From Dokdonella_A sp966248875 (GTDB lineage: Bacteria; Pseudomonadota; Gammaproteobacteria; Xanthomonadales; Rhodanobacteraceae): a stretch of 64,000 nt of DNA. Location: NCBI GenBank assembly GCA_966248875.1, contig CBINBI010000003.1, positions 1 to 64,000 on the forward strand, given 5' to 3'. A program made the translations under genes and the position numbers. The notes under the pieces were generated by a model. That model was not told the origin of the DNA, made no database searches, and worked only from the letters and a program-made list of their open reading frames with translations. Positions 7,513 through 15,140 of this stretch are shown here, in pieces; position 1 is the first letter of the stretch, and each line of letters starts with the position of its first letter.

Positions 7513-9024
7513 ATGTCAACGTTACGTTCCGCTGCCGTCGCGACCGGCATCGCCGCGGCACTTTCGATCTGCGCCGCGGCGCACGGCGCCGACTGGATGC
7601 AGTTCGGCTACGACGCCGCGCACACGGGCCACAATCCTGCCGAGACGACGATCTCGGCCGCCAACGTCGCCAGCCTGACGACGCGCTACAGCGTCGATCT
7701 GGCGGCGAGCGTCGACAGCGCGCCGGTCTATCTCGCGAACGTCCAGACGCCTGCGGGCACGAAGAATCTCCTGTTCGCGCTCGCGCAGAACGGGCGGCTG
7801 ATGGCGATTGACGCCGCAACAGGCAGCGAAGTCTGGCACGCGACGATGAGCGGCTCGGGCCACACGACCACTGCGTCGCCTGCGATCGATACCGCGCGCG
7901 CATTCATCTACGCGTACGGCAACGACGGCAAGGCGCACAAGTTCCGCGTCGGCGACGGCACGGAGATCACGACCGGCGGCTGGCCGCAGACGGTCACACT
8001 GAAGACGAGCGTCGAAAAAGGCGCGTCGGGCCTCACGATCGCGCACGCGGGCGGCGTCGACTGGCTCTACGTCGTCACCGACGGCTACATCGGCGACGCC
8101 GGCGACTACCAGGGCCACATCACGACGATCAATCTCTCGACCGGCGCGCAGGTCGTCTTCAACACGCTGTGCAGCAATCTCGCGACGCACCTCGGCGTCG
8201 GCGACTGCGCCACGCACCGCAGTGGCATCTGGGGCCGCGGCGGCGCCACCTACGACGCCGGCACCGACCGCGTCTACATCGCCACCGGCAACGGCCAGTA
8301 CAACGCGAACGGCGGCGGCTTCAACTGGGGCGACTCGACGCTGGCGCTCGCGCACGACGGCACCGGCGCCGGCGGCGGCATGCCGCGCGACAGCTACACG
8401 CCGACGAATTTCCAGCAGCTCGACGACCAGGACATCGATCTCGGCTCGATCTCGCTGGTCATCATGACCCCGCCCGCCGGCAGCGCGGTCGCGCATCTCG
8501 GCATGCAGACCGGCAAGGACGCGAAGCTGCGCCTGATCAACCTCGACGACATGAGCGGCCAGGGCGGGCCCGCGCACGTGGGCGGCGAGATCCAGCTCAT
8601 GAACGTGCCGCAGGGCGGCTCCGGCATGCGCGAGCAGCCGGCCACCTGGGTCGACGGCAGCGGCACGAGCTGGCTCTTCGTCGCGAACCGCAACGGCATC
8701 TCCGGCCTCAAGCTGACGCTCGACGGCTCGAACATGCCGCAGCTCTCGATGGTGTGGCAGAAATCGGGCGGCACGACCTCGCCGGTCATCGCGAACGGCG
8801 TGCTCTACGCCATCAGCTCGTGCTCGGGCGGCACCTGCGTCGTCGCACGCGATCCGCTCAGCGGCGACACGCTGTGGGCCTCCGAGCACATCGCCTCTCC
8901 GCACTGGCAGAGCCCGATCGTCGTCGACGGCGCCGTGTACGTGATGGACAACAGCGGCAAGCTCTGGGCGTTCGGCCTCGCCCAGTTGCCGGACGACATT
9001 TTCGCGAACGGCTTCGACGCCTGA
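7513..9024 (+). CDS. Secreted PQQ-binding-like beta-propeller, tandem paralogue
   Basis: 503 aa. The ATG at 7513 is chosen because AAAGGAGG lies at 7497-7504 and it gives a clean signal peptide (MSTLRSAAVATGIAAALSICAAAHG). An upstream in-frame start would overlap the preceding gene. It aligns along its length with the preceding propeller: DWMQFGYDAAHTGHNP, then EITTGGWPQ, GDYQGHITTI, FNWGDS and QLDDQDIDLGS are shared. It has no InlB-like modules and ends directly in DDIFANGFD-A. The pair is probably co-transcribed. The function is unknown, and an extracellular quinoprotein or carbohydrate-binding role is only inference. Confidence 0.88.
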   Translation: MSTLRSAAVATGIAAALSICAAAHGADWMQFGYDAAHTGHNPAETTISAANVASLTTRYSVDLAASVDSAPVYLANVQTPAGTKNLLFALAQNGRLMAIDAATGSEVWHATMSGSGHTTTASPAIDTARAFIYAYGNDGKAHKFRVGDGTEITTGGWPQTVTLKTSVEKGASGLTIAHAGGVDWLYVVTDGYIGDAGDYQGHITTINLSTGAQVVFNTLCSNLATHLGVGDCATHRSGIWGRGGATYDAGTDRVYIATGNGQYNANGGGFNWGDSTLALAHDGTGAGGGMPRDSYTPTNFQQLDDQDIDLGSISLVIMTPPAGSAVAHLGMQTGKDAKLRLINLDDMSGQGGPAHVGGEIQLMNVPQGGSGMREQPATWVDGSGTSWLFVANRNGISGLKLTLDGSNMPQLSMVWQKSGGTTSPVIANGVLYAISSCSGGTCVVARDPLSGDTLWASEHIASPHWQSPIVVDGAVYVMDNSGKLWAFGLAQLPDDIFANGFDA

Positions 9025-9036
9025 GCCGCGAGAAGC

Positions 9037-9906
9037 TCAGCTTCGCCCGCGCTTCAGGCGGATCAGCGCGGAAATGTCGTCGTCACCGTATCCCTGCGCA
9101 AGCAGCACGGCGTAATCACTCAGCGATTTCTCGATGATGGAGCGGTCGGTGCCGGCCGCGACGGCAAGCTCGCGCACGATCTTGAGATCCTTGTGCAGCA
9201 GCGCGAGCTTGAAGCCGACGCCGAATTCGTTCTTCAGCATCGTCGCGCCGCGCTTGTCGAGGAACCAGTTGCTTGCCGCGCCGGCCATCAGCGTCGGCAG
9301 CAGGCGCTCCGGATCGAGGCCCAGCTTCTCCGACAGCGCGAGCCCTTCGCAGACGGCCTGCGCGATGCCGGCCACGAGCACCTGGTTGACGGCCTTCGTG
9401 TCCTGCCCCGCGCCGACGCCGCCCATGTGATTGATGCGCGCGGCGTAGCAGTCGAGCGCCGGGCGCACGCGCACCAGCGCGTCGGCGTCACCGCCGACCA
9501 TGATCGAGAGCTTGCCGCTCTTCGCGCCTTCGACGCCGCCGGAGACCGGCGCGTCGAGGAACGCGCAGCCGCGCTGGGCGAGCAGCGCCGCGGCGGCGCG
9601 CGCCGTCACCGACGAAATCGTCGAGTGGTCGACGACGACGGTTCCGCGGCGCGCGCGCGGAGCGATCTCGCGCGCAAGCTCGAGCACGTCGGCGTCGGCC
9701 GGCACGCAGAGCGCGATCACGTCGGCCGTGCTCGCAAGCTCCGCAATCGTCTGCGGTGCCGCGACGCCGAGCTCGGCCGCGACGCTTTCGGCCTTGGCGC
9801 GCGTGCGGTTCCAGACGTGCGAGAGCAGGCCCGCACGCGCGAGGTGGCCTGCCATCGGATGGCCCATGGCGCCGAGGCCGGCGAAGGCGACTTTGAGCTT
9901 TGTCAT
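9037..9906 (-). CDS. 3-hydroxyisobutyrate dehydrogenase-family NAD(P)-dependent oxidoreductase
   Basis: 289 aa from the ATG at 9906; a GTG three codons upstream is an alternative. An N-terminal Rossmann motif (GLGAMGHPMAGHL) is followed by the substrate-loop signature DAPVSGGVEGA and the catalytic-lysine region GAGQDTKAVNQ, then the all-helical dimerisation domain. This is the beta-hydroxyacid dehydrogenase family (3-hydroxyisobutyrate, tartronate semialdehyde or succinic semialdehyde reductases), with a typical length of about 290. No valine-catabolism or glyoxylate genes are adjacent, so the substrate is unresolved. Its 3' end lies 12 bases from the convergent propeller gene. Confidence 0.9.
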   Translation of the reverse strand: MTKLKVAFAGLGAMGHPMAGHLARAGLLSHVWNRTRAKAESVAAELGVAAPQTIAELASTADVIALCVPADADVLELAREIAPRARRGTVVVDHSTISSVTARAAAALLAQRGCAFLDAPVSGGVEGAKSGKLSIMVGGDADALVRVRPALDCYAARINHMGGVGAGQDTKAVNQVLVAGIAQAVCEGLALSEKLGLDPERLLPTLMAGAASNWFLDKRGATMLKNEFGVGFKLALLHKDLKIVRELAVAAGTDRSIIEKSLSDYAVLLAQGYGDDDISALIRLKRGRS

Positions 9907-10020
9907 CGGATTCACTCGTCGGTTGAAGATGTTGCTGCGGGAGAGACGCGGCCAGCGCGGTGAGAGACATTCTGTTGCGGATATCCGGTGGAGCGTCGAG
10001 CCACCTTGCCCTCACCCTGC

Positions 10021-10072
10021 CCTCTCCCGCAAGCGGAAGAGGGGAAGGCAGTAGGTCTCCCGCAAGCGGGAG
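10021..10072. repeat. Two dispersed palindromic repeats in tandem
   Basis: CTCTCCCGCAAGCGGAAGAG (10022-10041) and CTCCCGCAAGCGGGAG (10057-10072) are hairpin-forming copies of the same element seen elsewhere in the window, separated by about 15 bases. They occupy the 228-base gap between speA and the dehydrogenase gene, with a flanking CCCTCACCCTGCC half-element at 10009-10021. Confidence 0.8.
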
Positions 10073-10134
10073 AGGGGAAAGCATCGCGTCTACGGCAGCG
10101 GGCAGAAAAAACAGCGGCGGAAGCACTACGAATC

Positions 10135-12027
10135 TCAGCGGCTTTCCGCAAGGTAGGTGTACGCCGTCAATCCCGCCTCGAGCGTCGCCTCGATGCGCTG
10201 GGCCTCCTCGCCCGCAAGCCCGGCGGCGCGGATCTTGTCCCGGTACGACTCGCGCAGCGCGCCGAGATCGTAGCCGACGTAGTCGAGCATGACGTCCGCG
10301 TTGTCGCCGCGCTTGACGTGCGCGAATTCGTAGTCGCCGTCGGCACCGATGCGCACGTTGACGGCGTCGGTGTCGCCGAACAGGTTGTGGATGTCGCCGA
10401 GCGTCTCCTGATATGCGCCGACGAGGAAGATGCCGAGCCGGTACGGCTCGCCATCGCGCGGCGCGTGCAGCGGCAGGCTGACGTCGACGCCGTCGGAATC
10501 GACGTAGCGGTCGATGCGGCCGTCGGAGTCGCAGGTGAGGTCGACGATCACGCCGCGGCGCTCCGGCGCGCGGTCGAGCCCGGCGATCGGCACGATCGGA
10601 AACACCTGGTCGATCGCCCACACGTCCGGCACCGACTCGAACACCGAGAAATTGACGAAGTACTTGTCGACGAGCTTGAGATTCAGCTCGTCGAGCACCT
10701 GCCGGTGCGGCGGCTCGTCGGCCTTGAGGCGGGGCCTCACGGCGTTGAGGATCGCGTAGTAGAGGTCGTCGAGCCGCGCGCGGTCGGCGAGCGCGAGCTG
10801 CCCCAGCGCGTAAAGCTGATGGCCCTCGCCAAGACGGTACTGCGCCTCGTGATACAGCTCCGTCGGCGGGCGCGACTCGATCTCGTCGTGGATCTCGCGG
10901 AGGTGCCGCAGCACCGCCGGCTCGTCCTCGCGCGGCGGCGGAACCGAACCTTGCGGCGCAGGCTCGACTTCGCTGACATCGACGACGAGCACGGCGTGAT
11001 GCGCCGTCATCGCGCGGCCCGACTCGGTGAGCACGCGCGGCGGCTTGAAGCCGTATTCCTCCACCGCCTCGGCGAGCGGCTGCACGATCGTCGCGGCGTA
11101 CTGCTCTAGGCTGTAGTTGATCGAGCAGTCCGAGCGCGAGCGCGTGCCTTCGTAGTCGACGCCGAGCCCGCCGCCGACGTCGATGTAGTCGAGCGCGATG
11201 CCGGCCTTCTCGAGCTCGACGACGTAGCGCACCGCCTCGCGCATGCCGCCGGCGATGTCGCGCACGTTGGACATCTGCGAGCCCATGTGGAAGTGCAGCA
11301 GCTTCAGCGCGTGCGAGAGCCCGGCCGCCTTGAGGCCGGCGAGGAGGTCGAGCAGCTGGCGCGGCGTGAGGCCGAACTTGCCCTTGTCGCCGCCGGTGTT
11401 CTGCCACTTGCCGGCGCCTATGCTGGCGAGTCGCATGCGCACGCCGAGCAGCGGCTCGACGCCGAGCGCGCGCGCTTCCTCGACGACGTGCGCCAGCTCG
11501 CCCGGCTTCTCGATGACGATGTAGATCTCAAGGCCCAGCTTGCGCCCGATCAGCGCGAGCCGCACGTACTCGCGGTCCTTGTAGCCGTTGCAGATGACGA
11601 CGCTGCCAGGCCGCGCGAGCGCGAGCACGGCCATCAGTTCCGGCTTGGAGCCGGCTTCGAGCCCGAAGCCCTCGCCGCCGCTTGCGGCGAGCTCGCCGGC
11701 GACGCCCTTCTGCTGGTTCACCTTGATCGGATAGATCGCGGTGTAGCCGCCGGGATAGTCCCATTCGCGCATCGCCTTCGCGAAGGCGGCCTGCAGCCGC
11801 GCGAGGCGGTCGCGCAGGATGTCGCTGAAGCGCACCAGCAGCGGCAGGCGCAGGCCCTGCGCCTGCGCGGCGGCGACGAGCGCGGGCAGCGCGATCTCCG
11901 GTCCATCCGCGCGCCGCGGGCGCACGCGCAGCGTGCCGTCGTCGCCGACGTCGAAGTACCCTTCGCCCCAGTGCGCGACGGACCAGGTGCGGCGCGCGTC
12001 GGCGATGCTCCAGCGTTGTTCGCTCAC
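10135..12027 (-). CDS. speA: Biosynthetic arginine decarboxylase
   Basis: 630 aa, a length typical of SpeA. It decarboxylates arginine to agmatine, the first step of the arginine route to putrescine, using pyridoxal phosphate. The PLP-lysine lies in AIYPIKVNQQ (K102). Further family segments are GLEAGSKPEL, CNGYKDREYVRLAL, HFHMGSQ, DVGGGLGVDYEGTRS and, near the C-terminus, CDSDGRID. The GTG at 12027 is preferred because GAACGAGGAC precedes it and upstream residues are unlike the family. The gene is divergent from a spermidine-synthase gene, which fits polyamine synthesis. Agmatine-hydrolysing enzymes and SpeD are not in the window. Confidence 0.96.
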   Translation of the reverse strand: MSEQRWSIADARRTWSVAHWGEGYFDVGDDGTLRVRPRRADGPEIALPALVAAAQAQGLRLPLLVRFSDILRDRLARLQAAFAKAMREWDYPGGYTAIYPIKVNQQKGVAGELAASGGEGFGLEAGSKPELMAVLALARPGSVVICNGYKDREYVRLALIGRKLGLEIYIVIEKPGELAHVVEEARALGVEPLLGVRMRLASIGAGKWQNTGGDKGKFGLTPRQLLDLLAGLKAAGLSHALKLLHFHMGSQMSNVRDIAGGMREAVRYVVELEKAGIALDYIDVGGGLGVDYEGTRSRSDCSINYSLEQYAATIVQPLAEAVEEYGFKPPRVLTESGRAMTAHHAVLVVDVSEVEPAPQGSVPPPREDEPAVLRHLREIHDEIESRPPTELYHEAQYRLGEGHQLYALGQLALADRARLDDLYYAILNAVRPRLKADEPPHRQVLDELNLKLVDKYFVNFSVFESVPDVWAIDQVFPIVPIAGLDRAPERRGVIVDLTCDSDGRIDRYVDSDGVDVSLPLHAPRDGEPYRLGIFLVGAYQETLGDIHNLFGDTDAVNVRIGADGDYEFAHVKRGDNADVMLDYVGYDLGALRESYRDKIRAAGLAGEEAQRIEATLEAGLTAYTYLAESR

Positions 12028-12069
12028 GTCCTCGTTCTCGTCGTCGGCGGCGCCGTGCGGCGGCCGCGT

Positions 12070-12075
12070 ATTGTA
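12070..12075 (-). promoter_or_regulatory. Candidate -10 element for speA
   Basis: TACAAT on the minus strand (plus strand ATTGTA), 43 bases upstream of the speA GTG, placing a start near 12063 and a leader of about 36 nt that contains the ribosome binding site. It faces away from the speE candidate in the same 131-base divergent region. Confidence 0.4.
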
Positions 12076-12118
12076 GCGAGCCGCGTCGCGGGCGCATGTC
12101 GCTGCCGGGCGGAACCTG

Positions 12119-12124
12119 TACAAT
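12119..12124 (+). promoter_or_regulatory. Candidate -10 element for speE
   Basis: TACAAT (one mismatch from TATAAT) lies 35 bases upstream of the speE ATG. No good -35 box is visible at 16-18 bases, which is common in such GC-rich genomes. Confidence 0.4.
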
Positions 12125-12158
12125 CCGCGCCCCTCTCGTTCCGCCGCAGGAAGCCGCG

Positions 12159-13031
12159 ATGTCCGCCGCCGACACGAACGCCACCGAGCTCGACTGGTTC
12201 ACCGAGCGGCACGGGCATTCCGGCTCGTCGATCGGCTTTCGCGTCAGGGCGCGCCTGCACGCGGAGACGACGCCGTACCAGACGATCGAGATCTACGACT
12301 CGACCGACTGGGGAAAGATCATGGTCATCGACGGCTGCCTGATGGTGACCACGCGCGACAATTTCCTCTATCACGAGATGATGACGCACCCCGCGCTCTT
12401 CACGCACGCCCGCGCGAAGCGCGTCGTCATCATCGGCGGCGGCGACTGCGGCACGCTGCGCGAAGTGCTCAAGCACGAGGAAGTCGAGAGCGCCGTGCAG
12501 GTCGAGATCGACGAGCGCGTGACGCGCCTCGCCGAAAAGTATTTCCCCGAGCTCTGCGAATCCAACGGCGATCCGCGCGCGAAGCTCCTGTTCGTCGACG
12601 GCATCCGGTACATGAAGGAGTGCGAGCCGGAATCGCTGGACGTCGTCATCGTCGATTCGACCGATCCGGTCGGCCCCGCCGAGGGCCTCTTCAACGCCGA
12701 TTTCTACCGGAGCTGCTTCGAAGCCCTGCGCCCGAGCGGCATCCTCGTGCAGCAGTCGGAATCGCCGCTCGCGCACCTCGACCTGATCAAGTCGATGCGC
12801 ACGGCGATGCGCATGGCGGATTTCCAGGCCGTGCGCACGCTCACGTTCCCGCAGCCGTGCTACCCCACCGGCTGGTGGAGCTGCACGATGGCGCGCAAGG
12901 GCGCCGATCTCGACGGCTTCCGCGAGCGCGGCGCGGCGACGAAGCAGTTCGAGACACGCTACTACAACGTCGAGACGCACAAGGCCGCGCTGGCCTCGCC
13001 GGAGTTCATGCGCGAGGCGCTCGGCGAGTAG
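12159..13031 (+). CDS. speE: Spermidine synthase (polyamine aminopropyltransferase)
   Basis: 290 aa. It transfers an aminopropyl group from decarboxylated S-adenosylmethionine to putrescine. Family signatures in order: LDWFTERH at the N-terminus, YQTIEIYDS, MVIDGCLMVTTRDNFLYHEM, the nucleotide-binding loop IIGGGDCGTLREV, VEIDERV, the catalytic region VVIVDSTDPVGPAEGLF, and FPQPCYPTGWWS near the C-terminus. The ATG at 12159 follows CGCAGGAAG. It is divergent from speA, as expected for a polyamine locus. Confidence 0.95.
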   Translation: MSAADTNATELDWFTERHGHSGSSIGFRVRARLHAETTPYQTIEIYDSTDWGKIMVIDGCLMVTTRDNFLYHEMMTHPALFTHARAKRVVIIGGGDCGTLREVLKHEEVESAVQVEIDERVTRLAEKYFPELCESNGDPRAKLLFVDGIRYMKECEPESLDVVIVDSTDPVGPAEGLFNADFYRSCFEALRPSGILVQQSESPLAHLDLIKSMRTAMRMADFQAVRTLTFPQPCYPTGWWSCTMARKGADLDGFRERGAATKQFETRYYNVETHKAALASPEFMREALGE

Positions 13032-13092
13032 CGCTGGGTCCCGCTGCGTTTCATTCGCGGCGTCGCGTTTCCTGTCGCTGTTTCCTATTTCT

Positions 13093-13120
13093 CCTCTCCC
13101 GCTTGCGGGGGCAGGGTGAG
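13093..13120. repeat. Dispersed palindromic repeat, variant copy
   Basis: CCTCTCCCGCTTGCGGGG followed by CAGGGTGAG. It is the same CTCTCCCGC-TT-GCGGG core as at 2016-2031, with an attached GGGTGAG tail. It lies in the 259-base gap between speE and the gamma-glutamyltransferase gene, which otherwise shows only a possible weak -10 (TCGTAT) near 13255. Confidence 0.75.
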
Positions 13121-13290
13121 CGGCGCTCTCGAGTTCGCGCTTGGCCGATGGTGGCCGCAGAAGCGCTTCACTCCGGCTTCCCGTCCTCGCACCCGCGCGT
13201 GCGGCGATGACGCCCGGCGTGAAAGCTCTTTTTTTGGCGCATCGTCGCCGCAGCGTCGTATGCTTGCGTTTTTTGCACGGGGGCCGCGCC

Positions 13291-14988
13291 ATGCGCCGAA
13301 TCGCCATCGCCATCTGCACCGCTCTTTCGAGCTTCGCCGCCCAGGCCGGCGACCGCATCACCGGCGCGACCTTCGCCACGCGCTCGGAGGTCATCGCGGA
13401 GCACGGCATGGTCGCGACCTCGCATCCGCTCGCGACGCAGATCGGCCTCGACGTGCTGAAGAAGGGCGGCACCGCGGTCGACGCGGCCATCGCGGCGAAC
13501 GCGGCGCTCGGGCTGATGGAGCCGGTGTCGAACGGCGTCGGCGGCGACCTGTTCGCGATCGTCTGGGATGCCAGAACGAAGAAGCTCTACGGCTACAACG
13601 GTTCGGGGCGCTCGCCGAAGTCGCTGACGCTCAAGTACTTCCAGGACAACGGATACAAGGAAATCCCGGGCTGGGGACCGCTGCCCGTCAGCGTGCCGGG
13701 TTGCGTCGACGGCTGGTTCGCGCTGCACGAGAAGTTCGGCAAGCTCTCGATGAAGGACGACCTCGCGCCGGCCATCCGCTACGCGCGCGAGGGATTCCCG
13801 GTGACCGAGCTGATCGCGTTCTACTGGAAGCTGTCGGTCCCGCGGCTGGCGAAGTACCCGGGATTCGTCGAACAGATGACGATCGACGGGCGCGCGCCCG
13901 AAAAAGGCGAGATCTGGAAGAATCCCAACCTTGCCAATACGCTCGAGGCGATCGCGAACGGCGGCCGCGACGCGTTCTACAAGGGCCGGATCGCGCACAC
14001 GATCGCCGATTACATGCAGGCGAACGGCGGTTTCCTCTCCTACGAGGACCTCGCGACGCACAAGGGCGAATGGGTGGAGCCGGTCTCGACGACGTATCGC
14101 GGCTACCGCGTGTTCGAGCTGCCGCCCAACGGCCAGGGCATGGCCGCGCTGCAGATGCTGAACATCCTCGAAGGCTACGATTTCTCGAAGATCCCGTTCG
14201 GCAGCACCGAGCACGTGCACCTCTTCGTGGAGGCGAAGAAGCTCGCTTACGAGGATCGTGCGAAGTTCTACGCCGATCCCCACTTCGCGAAGACGCCGAT
14301 CGAACGGCTGCTCTCCAAGGACTACGCCGCCGAGCGCCGCAAGCTGATCAGCATGGACCGCGCGCTCAGGCAGGTGGAGCCCGGCGACGTGAATCTCGGC
14401 GGCGACACGATCTACATGACCACGGCGGATCGCTGGGGCAACATGGTCTCGCTGATCCAGTCGAACTACCGCGGCATGGGCTCGGGCATGACGCCACCGG
14501 GACTCGGCTTCGTGCTGCAGGACCGCGGCCAGCTTTTCGTGCTGAAGGAAGGTCACGCCAACACGTTCGCGCCGGGCAAGCGGCCGTTCCACACGATCAT
14601 TCCCGCGTTCGTCACCAAGGACGACCAGCCCTGGCTCAGCTTCGGCGTCATGGGCGGCGACATGCAGCCGCAGGGCCACGTCGAGATTCTGATGAACCTG
14701 ATCGATTTCGGCATGAGCCTGCAGGAAGCCGGCGATGCGCCGCGCATCCAGCACGAGGGCTCGACTTCGCCCGAGGGCCAGGCCGAGCCGATGACGGACG
14801 GCGGCTGGGTCGATCTCGAATCGGGCTTCCCGTACGAAACCGTGCGCGGCCTGATGATGAAAGGCCACGACGTGCGTTACGCGCTCGGGCCTTACGGCGG
14901 CTACCAGGCGATCGAATGGGACGCGAAGCATCACGTCTACATCGGCGCTTCGGAAGGCCGCAAGGACGGACAGGCGGCGGGTTACTGA
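13291..14988 (+). CDS. ggt: Periplasmic gamma-glutamyltransferase
   Basis: 565 aa with a signal peptide (MRRIAIAICTALSSFAAQA). Ntn-hydrolase precursor of the gamma-glutamyltranspeptidase family, which cleaves gamma-glutamyl bonds in glutathione and related compounds. GGTAVDAAIAANAALGLMEP and SNGVGGDLFAIVWD are classic large-subunit motifs. The autoprocessing threonine is predicted as T373 in GGDTIYMTTADRWGN, aligning with the TTHYSVVDKDGN region of the E. coli enzyme. MGSGMTPPGLGFVLQDRG and HTIIPAFV follow in the small subunit. The ATG at 13291 is chosen for the signal peptide and the CACGGGGG upstream. Substrate specificity (glutathione, cephalosporin or other) is not readable. Confidence 0.93.
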   Translation: MRRIAIAICTALSSFAAQAGDRITGATFATRSEVIAEHGMVATSHPLATQIGLDVLKKGGTAVDAAIAANAALGLMEPVSNGVGGDLFAIVWDARTKKLYGYNGSGRSPKSLTLKYFQDNGYKEIPGWGPLPVSVPGCVDGWFALHEKFGKLSMKDDLAPAIRYAREGFPVTELIAFYWKLSVPRLAKYPGFVEQMTIDGRAPEKGEIWKNPNLANTLEAIANGGRDAFYKGRIAHTIADYMQANGGFLSYEDLATHKGEWVEPVSTTYRGYRVFELPPNGQGMAALQMLNILEGYDFSKIPFGSTEHVHLFVEAKKLAYEDRAKFYADPHFAKTPIERLLSKDYAAERRKLISMDRALRQVEPGDVNLGGDTIYMTTADRWGNMVSLIQSNYRGMGSGMTPPGLGFVLQDRGQLFVLKEGHANTFAPGKRPFHTIIPAFVTKDDQPWLSFGVMGGDMQPQGHVEILMNLIDFGMSLQEAGDAPRIQHEGSTSPEGQAEPMTDGGWVDLESGFPYETVRGLMMKGHDVRYALGPYGGYQAIEWDAKHHVYIGASEGRKDGQAAGY

Positions 14989-15140
14989 CGCCCGGCCGGT
15001 TTCGCACGCGAGCGCTCGAAGCGGACGCGGGTGTCGTTCCCGCGCCCCGCTCCCTTGCGTCGCGCAAGGCGCTTCCTTCAGCGAGGCGCCATCACCGCGC
15101 GCGCAGAATGCTTCGCTGTTGCTTGCACGGAGGCATCGCG

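Noticed and set aside
10021..10072. Repeated palindromes as a possible CRISPR array
   Set aside because: Only two copies with unequal length, no regular spacers, and the same element lies singly elsewhere; no cas genes.
9988..11109. Open frame on the plus strand across speA
   Set aside because: Antisense shadow of a well-supported gene; low-complexity Arg/Val/Glu content.
12024..13490. Long minus-strand frame opposite speE
   Set aside because: Covers a clear spermidine-synthase gene on the other strand, and has no start signal or domain.
13291..14988. Loss of the GGT catalytic residue
   Set aside because: The TTHYS motif looks degenerate (TIYMT) but the nucleophilic threonine T373 is retained by alignment, so the enzyme is not called inactive.
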